In this document: in pieces, positions 1-6,407 of the stretch
Position numbering within the stretch: position 1 is the stretch's first letter
Layout of the letters: each line of letters starts with the position of its first letter
Assembly: GCA_002695185.1 (NCBI GenBank)
Contig: NZOF01000181.1
Coordinates: forward strand, 991 to 11,529
From: Erythrobacter sp.
GTDB lineage: Bacteria > Pseudomonadota > Alphaproteobacteria > Sphingomonadales > Sphingomonadaceae
DNA: 10,539 nt
Direction: 5' to 3'
Notes under the pieces: model-generated
The model's input: the letters and a program-made list of their open reading frames with translations, nothing else
Told to the model about the DNA's origin: nothing
Databases searched by the model: none
Made by a program: the position numbers and the translations under genes

Positions 1-2
1 CC

Positions 3-689
3 CGCCAATATGCCGACTGGCTGGGCGTGTGCTTTCATGTCGGCAGCCAGGCGATGAGCCCGCATGCCTATGTGCAGGCGCTCGACCGCACGCGCGCCGC
101 GATTGCCGAAGCTTCGGTGGTCATCGACATGATCGACGTAGGCGGGGGCTTCCCATCCGTCTATCCGGGCATGGAACCGCCGCCGCTGGAAGATTACTTC
201 AAGATCATCCACCAGCACTTCTACGCGCTGCCGATCGCCTATAACGCCGAACTGTGGTGCGAGCCCGGCCGTGCGTTGTGCGCGGAATATTCCAGCCTCG
301 TGGTCAAGGTAGAGAAGCGCCGCGGCGAGGAACTCTACATCAACGACGGTGCATACGGTGCGCTGTTCGATGCCGCGCATGTCGACTGGAAATTCCCGGT
401 TCGCCCGCTCGAAGACGATCTGATCAAGCCGGAAATGGATTTCGCCTTTTACGGCCCGACCTGCGACGATGCCGATTATATGCCTGGCCCCTTCGGCCTT
501 CCCGAAGATATCCAGGCCGGCGACTATATCGAGATCGGCATGCTGGGTGCCTATGGCGCGGCGATGAAAACCGATTTCAACGGTTTCGGCGCGGCCGAGC
601 GGATCATCGTGACGGACGAGCCGATGGCCAGTCTCTACGATGGCAGCCGTGCCCGCCCGGCGGCCGACAATGTGGTGAACCTGCGCTAA
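3..689 (+). CDS. Ornithine/lysine decarboxylase, fold-type III PLP enzyme (5' truncated by window)
   Basis: This is the C-terminal 228 residues of a group IV (alanine-racemase-fold) amino-acid decarboxylase; the reading frame is open from base 3, so the gene begins before the window. Visible family motifs in order are HVGSQ, DVGGGFPS, CEPGRAL (the Glu-Pro-Gly-Arg that binds the PLP phosphate), YINDGAYGALFD, GPTCDDADYM (the Cys-Asp at the dimer-interface active site) and GAYGAAMKTDFNGF near the end. The set matches eukaryotic-type ornithine decarboxylase and bacterial lysine/ornithine decarboxylases, cytosolic enzymes that make putrescine or cadaverine. The PLP lysine lies in the missing N-terminal barrel. 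The motifs make the family secure; the exact substrate (ornithine, lysine or both) is inferred and cannot be settled from this part. It ends at TAA 687-689 and converges with the small minus-strand gene downstream. Confidence 0.93.
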   Translation, partial: RQYADWLGVCFHVGSQAMSPHAYVQALDRTRAAIAEASVVIDMIDVGGGFPSVYPGMEPPPLEDYFKIIHQHFYALPIAYNAELWCEPGRALCAEYSSLVVKVEKRRGEELYINDGAYGALFDAAHVDWKFPVRPLEDDLIKPEMDFAFYGPTCDDADYMPGPFGLPEDIQAGDYIEIGMLGAYGAAMKTDFNGFGAAERIIVTDEPMASLYDGSRARPAADNVVNLR

Positions 690-718
690 GGGCGCGGGTT
701 CGCTACCCTTTCTACCGC

Positions 719-759
719 AAACAGGAAAACGGCCCGCGCCTGGGGGGAGCGCGAGCCGT
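719..759 (-). terminator. Rho-independent terminator of the small secreted-protein gene
   Basis: On the minus strand an 11-bp stem (arm 759-749 acggctcgcgc, arm 739-729 gcgcgggccgt, including one U-G wobble) encloses a 9-nt loop and is followed by the T-rich run tttcctgttt (728-719). On the plus strand the wobble becomes an A-C mismatch and no T run follows. It therefore fits termination of the minus-strand gene ending at 829 better than the plus-strand decarboxylase. Confidence 0.7.
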
Positions 760-828
760 AAGCCGGGTTATTTCCGGCGAGGGCGCCTGGGTTGGGGAGA
801 GGGAAGGGCGCCCGTATAAAATGGTGAA

Positions 829-1155
829 TCAGAGAGGGTCGGATTTCTTCTCCGGTTCCTCGACTTGCTCATCTTCCGGCGCAGAATGATCCATCGCGCC
901 GTGTTCTTCGATCAAATCATTTTCCGGCTCGATCTGGTCAGTTGCATAGTGATTTTCCGGGACTGCTTCGGGACGGGGCAGCACATCGACGCCGCGATTG
1001 TCCTCGCGCGATGCGTACGCTTCGGCATCGTTGGTGGGCTGAGCCACATCGGGCCGCGTATCGCCAGTATGCTGAGGTTCCTGCTGGGCAGCGGCCGATG
1101 CACCATGGAGAGCCATGAACGAGCCGCTTGCAACGAGGAGGATATTCTTCTTCAT
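829..1155 (-). CDS. Small secreted acidic protein of unknown function
   Basis: This 108-aa protein is not recognised as a member of a known family. Residues 1-25 form a plausible Sec signal peptide: MKKN, a hydrophobic core, then an ASAAAQQ cleavage region. The predicted mature protein is about 85 residues, very rich in Glu, Asp and Pro, with no hydrophobic segment and no cysteine, so it is probably a disordered periplasmic or exported polypeptide. The ATG at 1155 is supported by a GGAG (1165-1162) six bases upstream. A strong terminator follows (719-759), so it looks like a single-gene unit. A 9-bp inverted repeat lies directly upstream. The real signals (ribosome site, signal peptide, terminator) make a true gene likely, but no function can be assigned. 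Confidence 0.75.
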   Translation of the reverse strand: MKKNILLVASGSFMALHGASAAAQQEPQHTGDTRPDVAQPTNDAEAYASREDNRGVDVLPRPEAVPENHYATDQIEPENDLIEEHGAMDHSAPEDEQVEEPEKKSDPL

Positions 1156-1167
1156 AACTTACTCCGC

Positions 1168-1195
1168 CGATCATCATAAAAACGTGTGATGATCG
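1168..1195 (-). promoter_or_regulatory. Inverted repeat over a candidate -10 box before the secreted-protein gene
   Basis: A perfect 9-bp inverted repeat (cgatcatca 1168-1176; tgatgatcg 1187-1195) with a 10-nt spacer lies just upstream of the GGAG ribosome site. Read on the minus strand it contains TATGAT (1178-1173), a good -10 hexamer, but no convincing -35 is seen at 16-18 bp. It could be an operator overlapping the promoter, or a 5'-leader hairpin. If TATGAT is the true -10, the leader would be only about 10 nt. The repeat is observed; the role is inferred. Confidence 0.4.
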
Positions 1196-1282
1196 CCGTC
1201 CCGGAATCGGCTTTTCCCGGTGAATTCTAAATTAACGCAAAAGTCGTGCGTCGCATCTGCAATGCCGTTCACCGACTTTACT

Positions 1283-1301
1283 CGAATGGAAAAGCCATTC
1301 G
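1283..1301. repeat. 7-bp hairpin between two minus-strand genes
   Basis: The arms cgaatgg (1283-1289) and ccattcg (1295-1301) are perfect inverted repeats around a 5-nt loop, 46 bases past the end of the MBL-like gene. On the minus strand no T run follows, so it is at best a weak terminator or a transcript-end stabiliser. It could also be a protein-binding site. Confidence 0.35.
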
Positions 1302-1346
1302 TGTAGGTAGTGTGCTTACCGGGTGATTTTTCACACACCGTCCTGG

Positions 1347-2108
1347 TCAGCCATATGTCTCGCGATGTTTATCGAGCACCGGCTTCACCCGCCCCAGAGC
1401 TTTACCGATAACGTCGGCAAAACCATCGGGTCCAAGGTCGACCATGGAATTATGGGCCATCGTCAAATGGCGAGCATCCGCCCACTCGACGCCCAGACCA
1501 ATAGCCCACTCGCGGAACCGGTCTGCAGCGCCCGCTTCGGGTTCGAGCGCTTTCTCCAAGGAAGGATGAAAGCCGATCCGGCCCGATATGGGCAATGCCG
1601 AAAGCGGGAAGGGCAGCGTTAGACGCGACAGGGTATCGTCGACGTGGATCGTGCCGCTTTCCGGATGGTAGGCCAGCACGGAAGCGAAATGAACCGTATC
1701 GTCTTCGCACACCAGACGCGTTCCGTCCGGCGTCGAGAACTGAAGCTGAGGACCGATGATGTTACCGAATCCAGCGGTTTCGCAATAGGTGCTCTCCCAC
1801 GGAAGATCCGGCAATTCGGTTTCATGGCGGCGTGTGCCGTACAGCTTCGCCTGAGGGAATGCGCCATGCATCCATTCACAATGGAGCGTATGGTAAGGGT
1901 GAAGGTTGATGATAGCCGATACATCCCGGCCGCCATTGGTAAGGCGATTGACCTCTGCCAGGGTTTGGTTATCGAGCGTGTAGCTGTCGAGGAAAACGAA
2001 GTTTCCATCCTCCAGGCGAACCAGCGAGCATTGAGTCCCGACGTTGAGCATGCCTGCAATGCGGAGATCGCCGCGGATCATCCAAAAATTTTCGCCCAGC
2101 TTTTTCAT
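1347..2108 (-). CDS. Metallo-beta-lactamase-fold-like protein with degenerate metal motif
   Basis: This 253-aa protein has the layout of a metallo-beta-lactamase-fold domain. An N-terminal beta region with LVRLEDGNFVFLDSY (residues 29-43) precedes a loop NLHPYH (68-73) at the position of the canonical HxHxDH. FPQAKLYG (84-91) follows, resembling the FPxAxxYxxxxH stretch of the superfamily, then IHVDDTLS (154-161) and a late MAHN (217-220). Relative to HxHxDH the first His is Asn and the Asp is Tyr, so the dinuclear metal site looks incomplete unless H76 and H81 substitute. DUF4336-type proteins have a similar non-canonical arrangement and are an alternative assignment. The ATG at 2108 was chosen because the domain begins at MKKLGENFW and GGAAA lies a few bases upstream; the frame stays open to 2180 with basic, non-conserved sequence. 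No substrate can be named. Confidence 0.7.
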   Translation of the reverse strand: MKKLGENFWMIRGDLRIAGMLNVGTQCSLVRLEDGNFVFLDSYTLDNQTLAEVNRLTNGGRDVSAIINLHPYHTLHCEWMHGAFPQAKLYGTRRHETELPDLPWESTYCETAGFGNIIGPQLQFSTPDGTRLVCEDDTVHFASVLAYHPESGTIHVDDTLSRLTLPFPLSALPISGRIGFHPSLEKALEPEAGAADRFREWAIGLGVEWADARHLTMAHNSMVDLGPDGFADVIGKALGRVKPVLDKHRETYG

Positions 2109-2377
2109 CGGTTTTCCGTTGCCCCTTTTGGTTCGTCTACATGCTGAACGCGGGGCATCGCTTAGGTTTCCGAGCCACAAAAGCGGCGCGGGATATTAGG
2201 GGATTCCGATATTGTCATGGTTACCACGCTCTTAAAAATTGGCATCATAGGCTGATGCGAATGGGCAGCCACGAACTATGGGGCGCGCCGATAGAGCGAA
2301 CATTTTGCGCTGAAATCGGACAGTCGGGGCCGCGGTTCAAAAGCATTTTTTAATACTATCAACCTAGCGGCAGCCGC
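2109..2377. promoter_or_regulatory. Divergent intergenic region with inverted repeat at 2242-2258
   Basis: These 269 bases separate the MBL-like gene (leftward) from the PAS/roadblock gene (rightward) and hold no supported gene. A perfect 6-bp inverted repeat, gcatca (2242-2247) and tgatgc (2253-2258) with a 5-nt spacer, overlaps a minus-strand TATGAT (2249-2244). A second minus-strand hexamer TAATAT lies at 2198-2193. On the plus strand TAATAC/TACTAT (2351-2359) is about 20-25 bases before the ATG at 2378. No matching -35 elements are convincing. The repeat could be an operator shared by both genes; this is inference. Confidence 0.35.
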
Positions 2378-3340
2378 ATGCCAAGCGTCGCACAATCCAA
2401 GACTCCCATCAGGCCGGAAATCGTGTCCAGCGGCCCCTTCGAAGATGCCAAGAGCGGTAAGGAGCGCAAGCTGGTAATCCGTGCCTATGACGAATGGGCG
2501 GCAGGGGCGGCGATCGGCCGCTTTCCGGACTGGCAGGACGTGCTGCAGTTCGGTGGCGGTGCACTGAAGGACCACGCCCTGGCACTGCGGATAGACGACA
2601 ATTTCAGGCAGTCCCCGATCCTGCATATCGGCGGGGAACTGACGCGCGAGATGGGTGGCAAGGCGCTGCCGATTATCATCAAGGAAGTCCCAAGCCTCTC
2701 GCTGCTTTCCCGCATCACCGAGCATGCGCTCGAACCCATCGCCAATCTGGCCCCGGTCGGCTTCGAAGCCGAATTCGAGGACGAGAGTGGGCGTCAGCTG
2801 GCGTATCACGCCATCGTGCTGCCATGCATGGGGGACAGCGGCAAGGTCGATACGGTGGTCGGCTTCATCGGCTTCAAGCTCGTTTCGGCGCAAGCGGATG
2901 CACCCCAACCGCTGGCCACGGAAACACCAACAGACACTTCGAAACTACAAAAACTCAAGGACAGGTTAGGAGCACTCATGGACAAGAAACTTGCAGACAT
3001 CATGGCAATCGACGGCGCGCTCGCCGTCGCCATTGTCGACATCGAAAGCGGCATGCTGGTTGCCAGCAGCGGCAACACCAAGTCGCTCGATCTCGATGTG
3101 GCAGCCGCCGGCAACACCAATGTGATGCGCGCAAAGATGAAGACGATGGCCGAGCTGGGTCTGAAGGAAGAGATCGAGGACATTCTCATCACCCTCAGCA
3201 CGCAATATCACATGATCCGCCCCCTCTCGAGCGAGACGGGCAAGGGTCTCTTCATCTATCTGGCTCTCGACAAGTCGAAGGCAAACCTCGCCATGGCGCG
3301 CCACAAGCTCAAGATTGCCGAGAAGGGCCTCGAAATCTGA
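2378..3340 (+). CDS. PAS-like/roadblock-LC7 fusion protein with probable internal start
   Basis: This 320-aa cytoplasmic protein has two parts. Residues about 30-170 (RAYDEWAAGAAIGRFPDWQDV ... VVGFIGFKLV) resemble the PAS_5-type domain common in alphaproteobacteria, a likely sensory or protein-interaction module. Residues about 171-198 are a Pro/Thr/Ala-rich then Lys/Leu-rich linker. Residues about 203-316 (IDGALAVAIVDIESGMLVAS ... KGLFIYLALDKSKANLAMARHKL) resemble a roadblock/LC7 domain, a dimeric fold that in bacteria often partners small Ras-like GTPases (MglB type) or works in signalling. The ATG at 2378 is the only start after a stop at 2351 and has no recognisable Shine-Dalgarno. In contrast, Met201 (ATG 2978) is preceded by AGGAG. 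No GTPase gene is in the window. Domain calls are from recognition of patterns, not a search. Confidence 0.8.
   Translation: MPSVAQSKTPIRPEIVSSGPFEDAKSGKERKLVIRAYDEWAAGAAIGRFPDWQDVLQFGGGALKDHALALRIDDNFRQSPILHIGGELTREMGGKALPIIIKEVPSLSLLSRITEHALEPIANLAPVGFEAEFEDESGRQLAYHAIVLPCMGDSGKVDTVVGFIGFKLVSAQADAPQPLATETPTDTSKLQKLKDRLGALMDKKLADIMAIDGALAVAIVDIESGMLVASSGNTKSLDLDVAAAGNTNVMRAKMKTMAELGLKEEIEDILITLSTQYHMIRPLSSETGKGLFIYLALDKSKANLAMARHKLKIAEKGLEI
2968..2980 (+). promoter_or_regulatory. Strong internal ribosome binding site and ATG inside the PAS/roadblock gene
   Basis: AGGAG (2968-2972) stands five bases before an in-frame ATG (2978-2980), at the exact boundary between linker and roadblock domain. 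Initiation here would give a 120-aa protein (residues 201-320) that is a complete roadblock/LC7 domain and nothing else. Since the upstream ATG lacks such a site, this is the better initiation signal of the two. The alternative is chance: the same bases encode Leu-Gly-Ala-Leu of the linker. Confidence 0.55.
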
Positions 3341-3361
3341 TTTCGGGTTTCTTGGAAGAAG

Positions 3362-3394
3362 AAAGGGCGGTCGGTAACCCCAGCCGCCCTTTTC
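3362..3394. terminator. Bidirectional Rho-independent terminator
   Basis: A perfect 9-bp stem, aaagggcgg (3362-3370) and ccgcccttt (3384-3392), encloses a 13-nt loop. On the plus strand it runs into TTTTCTC; on the minus strand it is followed by tttcttcttcc. It sits between the convergent PAS/roadblock gene and the nitroreductase gene and can serve both. The nitroreductase stop codon (3397-3395) abuts it. Confidence 0.85.
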
Positions 3395-4087
3395 TCATGG
3401 AAAGCCGACGAAGCGTGCGGCTTCGTCCACGCTCTTGCGCTCGCTGACTACTGCGTTGGCAGGAAAGCTTTCGTCGGGCCAGCCCATGGCCACGGCCTTC
3501 AGGATGATCTGATCGTCCGGAATGCCCGCGTGTTCGCGCACGACGGGGCTCTGCATGATGCCTTGCGAATTGATCACGCAGCCGAGACCACGGCTCCACG
3601 CCGCATTGACCAGTGCGGTGGTGACGGCGCCGCAGTCGAAGGCCGTGTCATCGCTGCCCGATAATTCCCGGTCATAGGTCACGATCACGCATACCGGCGC
3701 ATCGAACTGGCGAAACCCGCGCAGGACCCAGTCCTGCCGGGCGTCCTTGTCGTCCCGTTCGATCCCCATCGCCCCGAACAATTGTTTGGCCACGCCGATC
3801 TGCCGGTCGCGATGCACACCCGCAAAGGGTTCGCCCCGGCGGAACTCCCGGCTGTCGGGTTCGCCCGCCAGAATGCGCTCGGTATTGCCCTTGCGGATAC
3901 GATCCAGCGGTTCGCCGGTGATGACATGGAAATGCCAAGGCTGCGTGTTCATCGAGGTCGGCGACCGCATGGCAAGCGCGAGGATTTCCTCGATCAGTTC
4001 GCGGGGGACCGGCTTGTCCTGATAGCCGCGAATGGAGCGGCGCGACCGCACGATTTCGTCATAGGGTAGACTGGGATTTCCGCTCAT
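3395..4087 (-). CDS. Nitroreductase-family FMN oxidoreductase
   Basis: This is a 230-aa member of the NADH/NADPH-dependent, FMN-binding nitroreductase family, normally a cytosolic homodimer that reduces nitroaromatics, quinones or related electrophiles. The FMN-phosphate motif RSRRSIRGY (residues 14-22) and the second FMN loop SPTSMNTQPWHF (42-53) are clear. They are followed by FRQFDAPVCVIVTYDR (125-140), GLGCVINSQ (167-175) and MGWPD (201-205). The insert with RDRQIGVAKQLFGAMGI (93-109) and the FDAPV motif resemble the PnbA (nitrobenzoate reductase)-like branch; the natural substrate is not predictable. The ATG at 4087 has a GAGAGGA ribosome site about six bases upstream. It lies 62 bp downstream of hemA on the same strand, so it may be partly co-transcribed with it. 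Confidence 0.92.
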   Translation of the reverse strand: MSGNPSLPYDEIVRSRRSIRGYQDKPVPRELIEEILALAMRSPTSMNTQPWHFHVITGEPLDRIRKGNTERILAGEPDSREFRRGEPFAGVHRDRQIGVAKQLFGAMGIERDDKDARQDWVLRGFRQFDAPVCVIVTYDRELSGSDDTAFDCGAVTTALVNAAWSRGLGCVINSQGIMQSPVVREHAGIPDDQIILKAVAMGWPDESFPANAVVSERKSVDEAARFVGFP

Positions 4088-4107
4088 GATTTTTCCTCTC
4101 TCGAGGA

Positions 4108-4124
4108 CGCCCTAGCCCAGGGCG
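4108..4124 (-). repeat. Short hairpin between hemA and the nitroreductase gene
   Basis: The arms cgccct (4108-4113) and agggcg (4119-4124) make a 6-bp stem with a 5-nt loop in the 62-bp gap. No T run follows on the minus strand, and the nitroreductase ribosome site comes directly after. It may attenuate read-through from hemA or do nothing. Confidence 0.3.
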
Positions 4125-4149
4125 GCAGAGCGGCAAAATCCCCTACGGA

Positions 4150-5370
4150 TCAGGCAGCCTGTGCCAGTTCCAGTTCCATGCGGTCCCAGATTTCCACCAG
4201 CGCTTCGACCAGCTCGTCCATCATTTCGGGCGAATGGGCCGGGCCGGGGGTGAAGCGCAAACGCTCCGTCCCGCGGGGCACGGTGGGGAAGTTGATCGGC
4301 TGCACATAGACGCCGTATTCGGCGAGCAGGATGTCGCTGATCTTCTTGGCATGCACCGGGTCGCCCACCATCAGCGGGACGATATGCGTGGTCGACGGCA
4401 TGACCGGCAGACTGGCGCGGCGCATTTTCTCTTTCAACTGGGCGGCGGCGGCCTGCTGGCCGTCACGTTCCTCGCTGGAGGATTTGAGATGCTTCACCGC
4501 GGCCAGGACACCGGCGACCAGCACCGGGCTGAGCGAGGTGGTAAAGATGAAGCCGGGCGCATAGCTGCGGATGCAGTCGATCACGCGGGTGTCGGCAGCG
4601 ATATAGCCGCCCATCACGCCGAACGCCTTGCCCAGCGTGCCTTCGATGATGTCGATGCGGTGCGCAGCTTCGTCGCGTTCGGAAATGCCGCCGCCGCGCT
4701 TACCGTACATGCCGACCGCGTGGACTTCGTCGATATAGGTCAGCGCGTTGTATTTTTCGGCAAGGTCGCAAATTTCGTGGATGGGGGCGACATCGCCGTC
4801 CATCGAATAGACGCTCTCGAAGGCGATCAGCTTTGGCGTGTCCGGATCTTCGGCAGCCAGCAGCTGTTCGAGATGCTCCAGATCATTGTGGCGGAAAACG
4901 CGCTTTTCGCAGCCCGAATTGCGGATGCCCGCGATCATGCTGGCGTGGTTGAGCTCGTCCGAAAAGATGATGCAGCCGGGCAGCAGCTTGGCCAGCGTCG
5001 ACAAGGTGGCATCGTTCGAGACATAGCCGCTGGTAAACAGCAGCGCGCCGTCCTTGCCGTGAAGATCGGCAAGCTCGCGCTCTAGCTCGACATGGAAATG
5101 CGTGTTGCCGCCGATATTGCGAGTCCCGCCCGATCCCGCGCCGACATCGTGAAGCGCGTTTTCCATCGCTTCGATGACCTTGGGATGCTGGCCCATGGCG
5201 AGATAGTCGTTCGAGCACCAGACCGTGATCGGCTTGGGGCCGTTGTGGCCGTGAAAGCAGCGCGCATTGGGGAACGCACCCTTGTTGCGCATGATGTCGA
5301 TAAAAACCCGATAGCGGCCTTCCGTATGGAGGCGTCCAATGGCTTCATCGAAGATCTGGTCGTAATTCAC
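4150..5370 (-). CDS. hemA: 5-aminolevulinate synthase
   Basis: The product condenses glycine with succinyl-CoA to 5-aminolevulinate, the first step of haem (C4/Shemin route) synthesis in alphaproteobacteria. It is a PLP-dependent alpha-oxoamine synthase acting as a cytosolic dimer. Starting at GTG 5370 gives 406 aa, the usual family length, beginning [14 protein letters not shown]. Key segments are [13 protein letters not shown] (50-62), [17 protein letters not shown] (78-93), [10 protein letters not shown] (137-146), [14 protein letters not shown] (184-197), [12 protein letters not shown] (212-223, with the PLP Asp) and EGTLGKAFG (243-251), where Lys248 is the Schiff-base lysine at the same number as in Rhodobacter ALAS. 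The open frame extends to GTG 5424, but that extension ([12 protein letters not shown]) is not family-like. No good Shine-Dalgarno is visible before either GTG. It lies 111 bp downstream of murI on the same strand. Confidence 0.97.
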   Translation of the reverse strand: MNYDQIFDEAIGRLHTEGRYRVFIDIMRNKGAFPNARCFHGHNGPKPITVWCSNDYLAMGQHPKVIEAMENALHDVGAGSGGTRNIGGNTHFHVELERELADLHGKDGALLFTSGYVSNDATLSTLAKLLPGCIIFSDELNHASMIAGIRNSGCEKRVFRHNDLEHLEQLLAAEDPDTPKLIAFESVYSMDGDVAPIHEICDLAEKYNALTYIDEVHAVGMYGKRGGGISERDEAAHRIDIIEGTLGKAFGVMGGYIAADTRVIDCIRSYAPGFIFTTSLSPVLVAGVLAAVKHLKSSSEERDGQQAAAAQLKEKMRRASLPVMPSTTHIVPLMVGDPVHAKKISDILLAEYGVYVQPINFPTVPRGTERLRFTPGPAHSPEMMDELVEALVEIWDRMELELAQAA

Positions 5371-5459
5371 GAGGCACCGGCCCGTTCTGCGCCGCCCTTT
5401 GCGCGGCTGGATACAGGGGCGCACATAGGGAAAGCACGCAGCTTTTGCTACCGCGATCT

Positions 5460-5476
5460 TTGCGATCCGTTCGCAA
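5460..5476. promoter_or_regulatory. Palindromic site (TTGCGA-N5-TCGCAA) upstream of hemA
   Basis: A perfect 6-bp inverted repeat, ttgcga (5460-5465) and tcgcaa (5471-5476), lies between murI and hemA, about 90 bases before the hemA GTG. A direct repeat gcgatc at 5453-5458 and 5462-5467 overlaps it. The shape suits a dimeric repressor or activator of hemA. I cannot match it to a named regulator; it is not an FnrL, RirA or Irr box. As a hairpin it has no T run, so it is a poor murI terminator. Confidence 0.35.
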
Positions 5477-5481
5477 CAGTT

Positions 5482-6276
5482 TCAGAATTTTTCGAGCACC
5501 TCGATGCCGTAATTGGCGAAGGCGCGATCCAGTTTCTCGAAATCGGCCAATTCGCCGGTGGTGACGGCGAAGTCCGGCGTTTCGCGTTCGAAAGCATGTT
5601 CCTGCGTGAGATAGGTAATCCGCCGCGCAATCCCGTCTGCGCCATCGACGAAGGTGATATCTTTGCCCATCGCCTCGCGCAGTTCGGGTTCAAGCAGCGG
5701 GAAATGCGTACAGGCGAGCACGACCGTGTCGAGTTCGCGTCCGCCGGGCTGCAGGACCAGCGCCTTTACTTCGTCCGCAACGGCGCCCACGCTGATCTTC
5801 TCCCCGCGCAGTTTGGCTTCGGCGAGCGGGACCAGCCCGTTCGCGCCGTGGCGAAGCAATGTCTTGCCCACGGCAAATTCGCGTTCGAGATTGTCGACAT
5901 AACTCTGGCGCATGGTGGCTTCGGTGCCGAGCAGCCCCAATGTGCCGCTGCGAGTGAGCGCTGCGGCGGGCTTGATCGCGGGGACCGTGCCGACGATCGG
6001 GATTTCCAGCACATCGCGCACCATGCCCAGCGCAATGGTGGAGGCGGTGTTGCAGGCGATGCAGATCAGTCGCGGGCGATAGCGCTCCGCCATCCGCCCC
6101 AGCAGGCCCGAAACACGCGCGGCGATCTCCGCCTCGCTTTTCGCGCCATAGGGCAGCCCCGCCATGTCCGCGGCGTAGATCACCGACGCATCGGGCAACG
6201 CCTTGCGCAATTCGCCAAGCACGGTGAGCCCGCCAACGCCGGAGTCGAAAATGAGGATGGGGGAATTCGCGTTCAA
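5482..6276 (-). CDS. murI: Glutamate racemase (TTG start)
   Basis: The product interconverts L- and D-glutamate, providing D-Glu for peptidoglycan stem peptides, using two catalytic cysteines and no cofactor. From the TTG at 6276 it is 264 aa, typical for the family. FDSGVGGLTVL (10-20) carries the catalytic Asp-Ser. Other motifs are YAADMAGLPYG (34-44), ACNTAST (74-80, Cys75), GLLGTEATMRQSY (114-126), LACTHFPLL (187-195, Cys189 and His191) and VDGADGIA (210-217). There is no in-frame ATG or GTG upstream of the catalytic Asp, so the start must be a rarer codon: TTG at 6276 (chosen; CGGA lies 9 bases upstream), TTG at 6285, or TTG at 6345 with an unconserved 23-residue extension. It is divergent from plsY and upstream of hemA. 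Confidence 0.95.
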   Translation of the reverse strand: MNANSPILIFDSGVGGLTVLGELRKALPDASVIYAADMAGLPYGAKSEAEIAARVSGLLGRMAERYRPRLICIACNTASTIALGMVRDVLEIPIVGTVPAIKPAAALTRSGTLGLLGTEATMRQSYVDNLEREFAVGKTLLRHGANGLVPLAEAKLRGEKISVGAVADEVKALVLQPGGRELDTVVLACTHFPLLEPELREAMGKDITFVDGADGIARRITYLTQEHAFERETPDFAVTTGELADFEKLDRAFANYGIEVLEKF

Positions 6277-6365
6277 GGCTGACAATCCGTTATGAGCGGC
6301 CGTGGGGGACGACGGGCATGTCGACGCCCTGCTTTTTTCTTCCAAATCGGTCTTAAAAGGAAGTA

Positions 6366-6394
6366 CGGCCCTTCGACAAGCTTGGGCCGAACGG
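6366..6394. repeat. Sphingomonad-type dispersed extragenic element
   Basis: The stretch around gcccttcgacaagcttggg resembles a short element that I recall as scattered through intergenic DNA of Sphingomonadales (commonly of the form cccttcgacaagctcaggg...cgaacgg). Here its ends form a 6-bp stem, cggccc (6366-6371) with gggccg (6384-6389). It occupies the murI-plsY divergent gap and ends about 13 bases before the plsY ATG, so it is transcribed in the plsY leader. The identification is from memory and not from a search. Confidence 0.5.
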
Positions 6395-6407
6395 TTAGGG
6401 AAAAGTA

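Noticed and set aside
781..813. gggcgcc/ggcgccc inverted repeat after the decarboxylase
   Set aside because: Perfect 7-bp arms but a 19-nt loop and no T run on either strand; the 719-759 hairpin is the better terminator.
2141..2353. 70-codon plus-strand frame in the divergent gap
   Set aside because: No ribosome site, no recognisable composition, and it overlaps the likely promoters of both flanking genes.
4234..5085. 283-codon plus-strand frame opposite hemA
   Set aside because: Shadow of hemA; low-information translation with no recognisable domain or ribosome site.
5092..6282. Long open frame (396 codons) on the plus strand opposite hemA and murI
   Set aside because: Antisense shadow in high-GC DNA; the minus strand encodes two unmistakable enzymes with full motifs, and the plus-strand translation has no family features.
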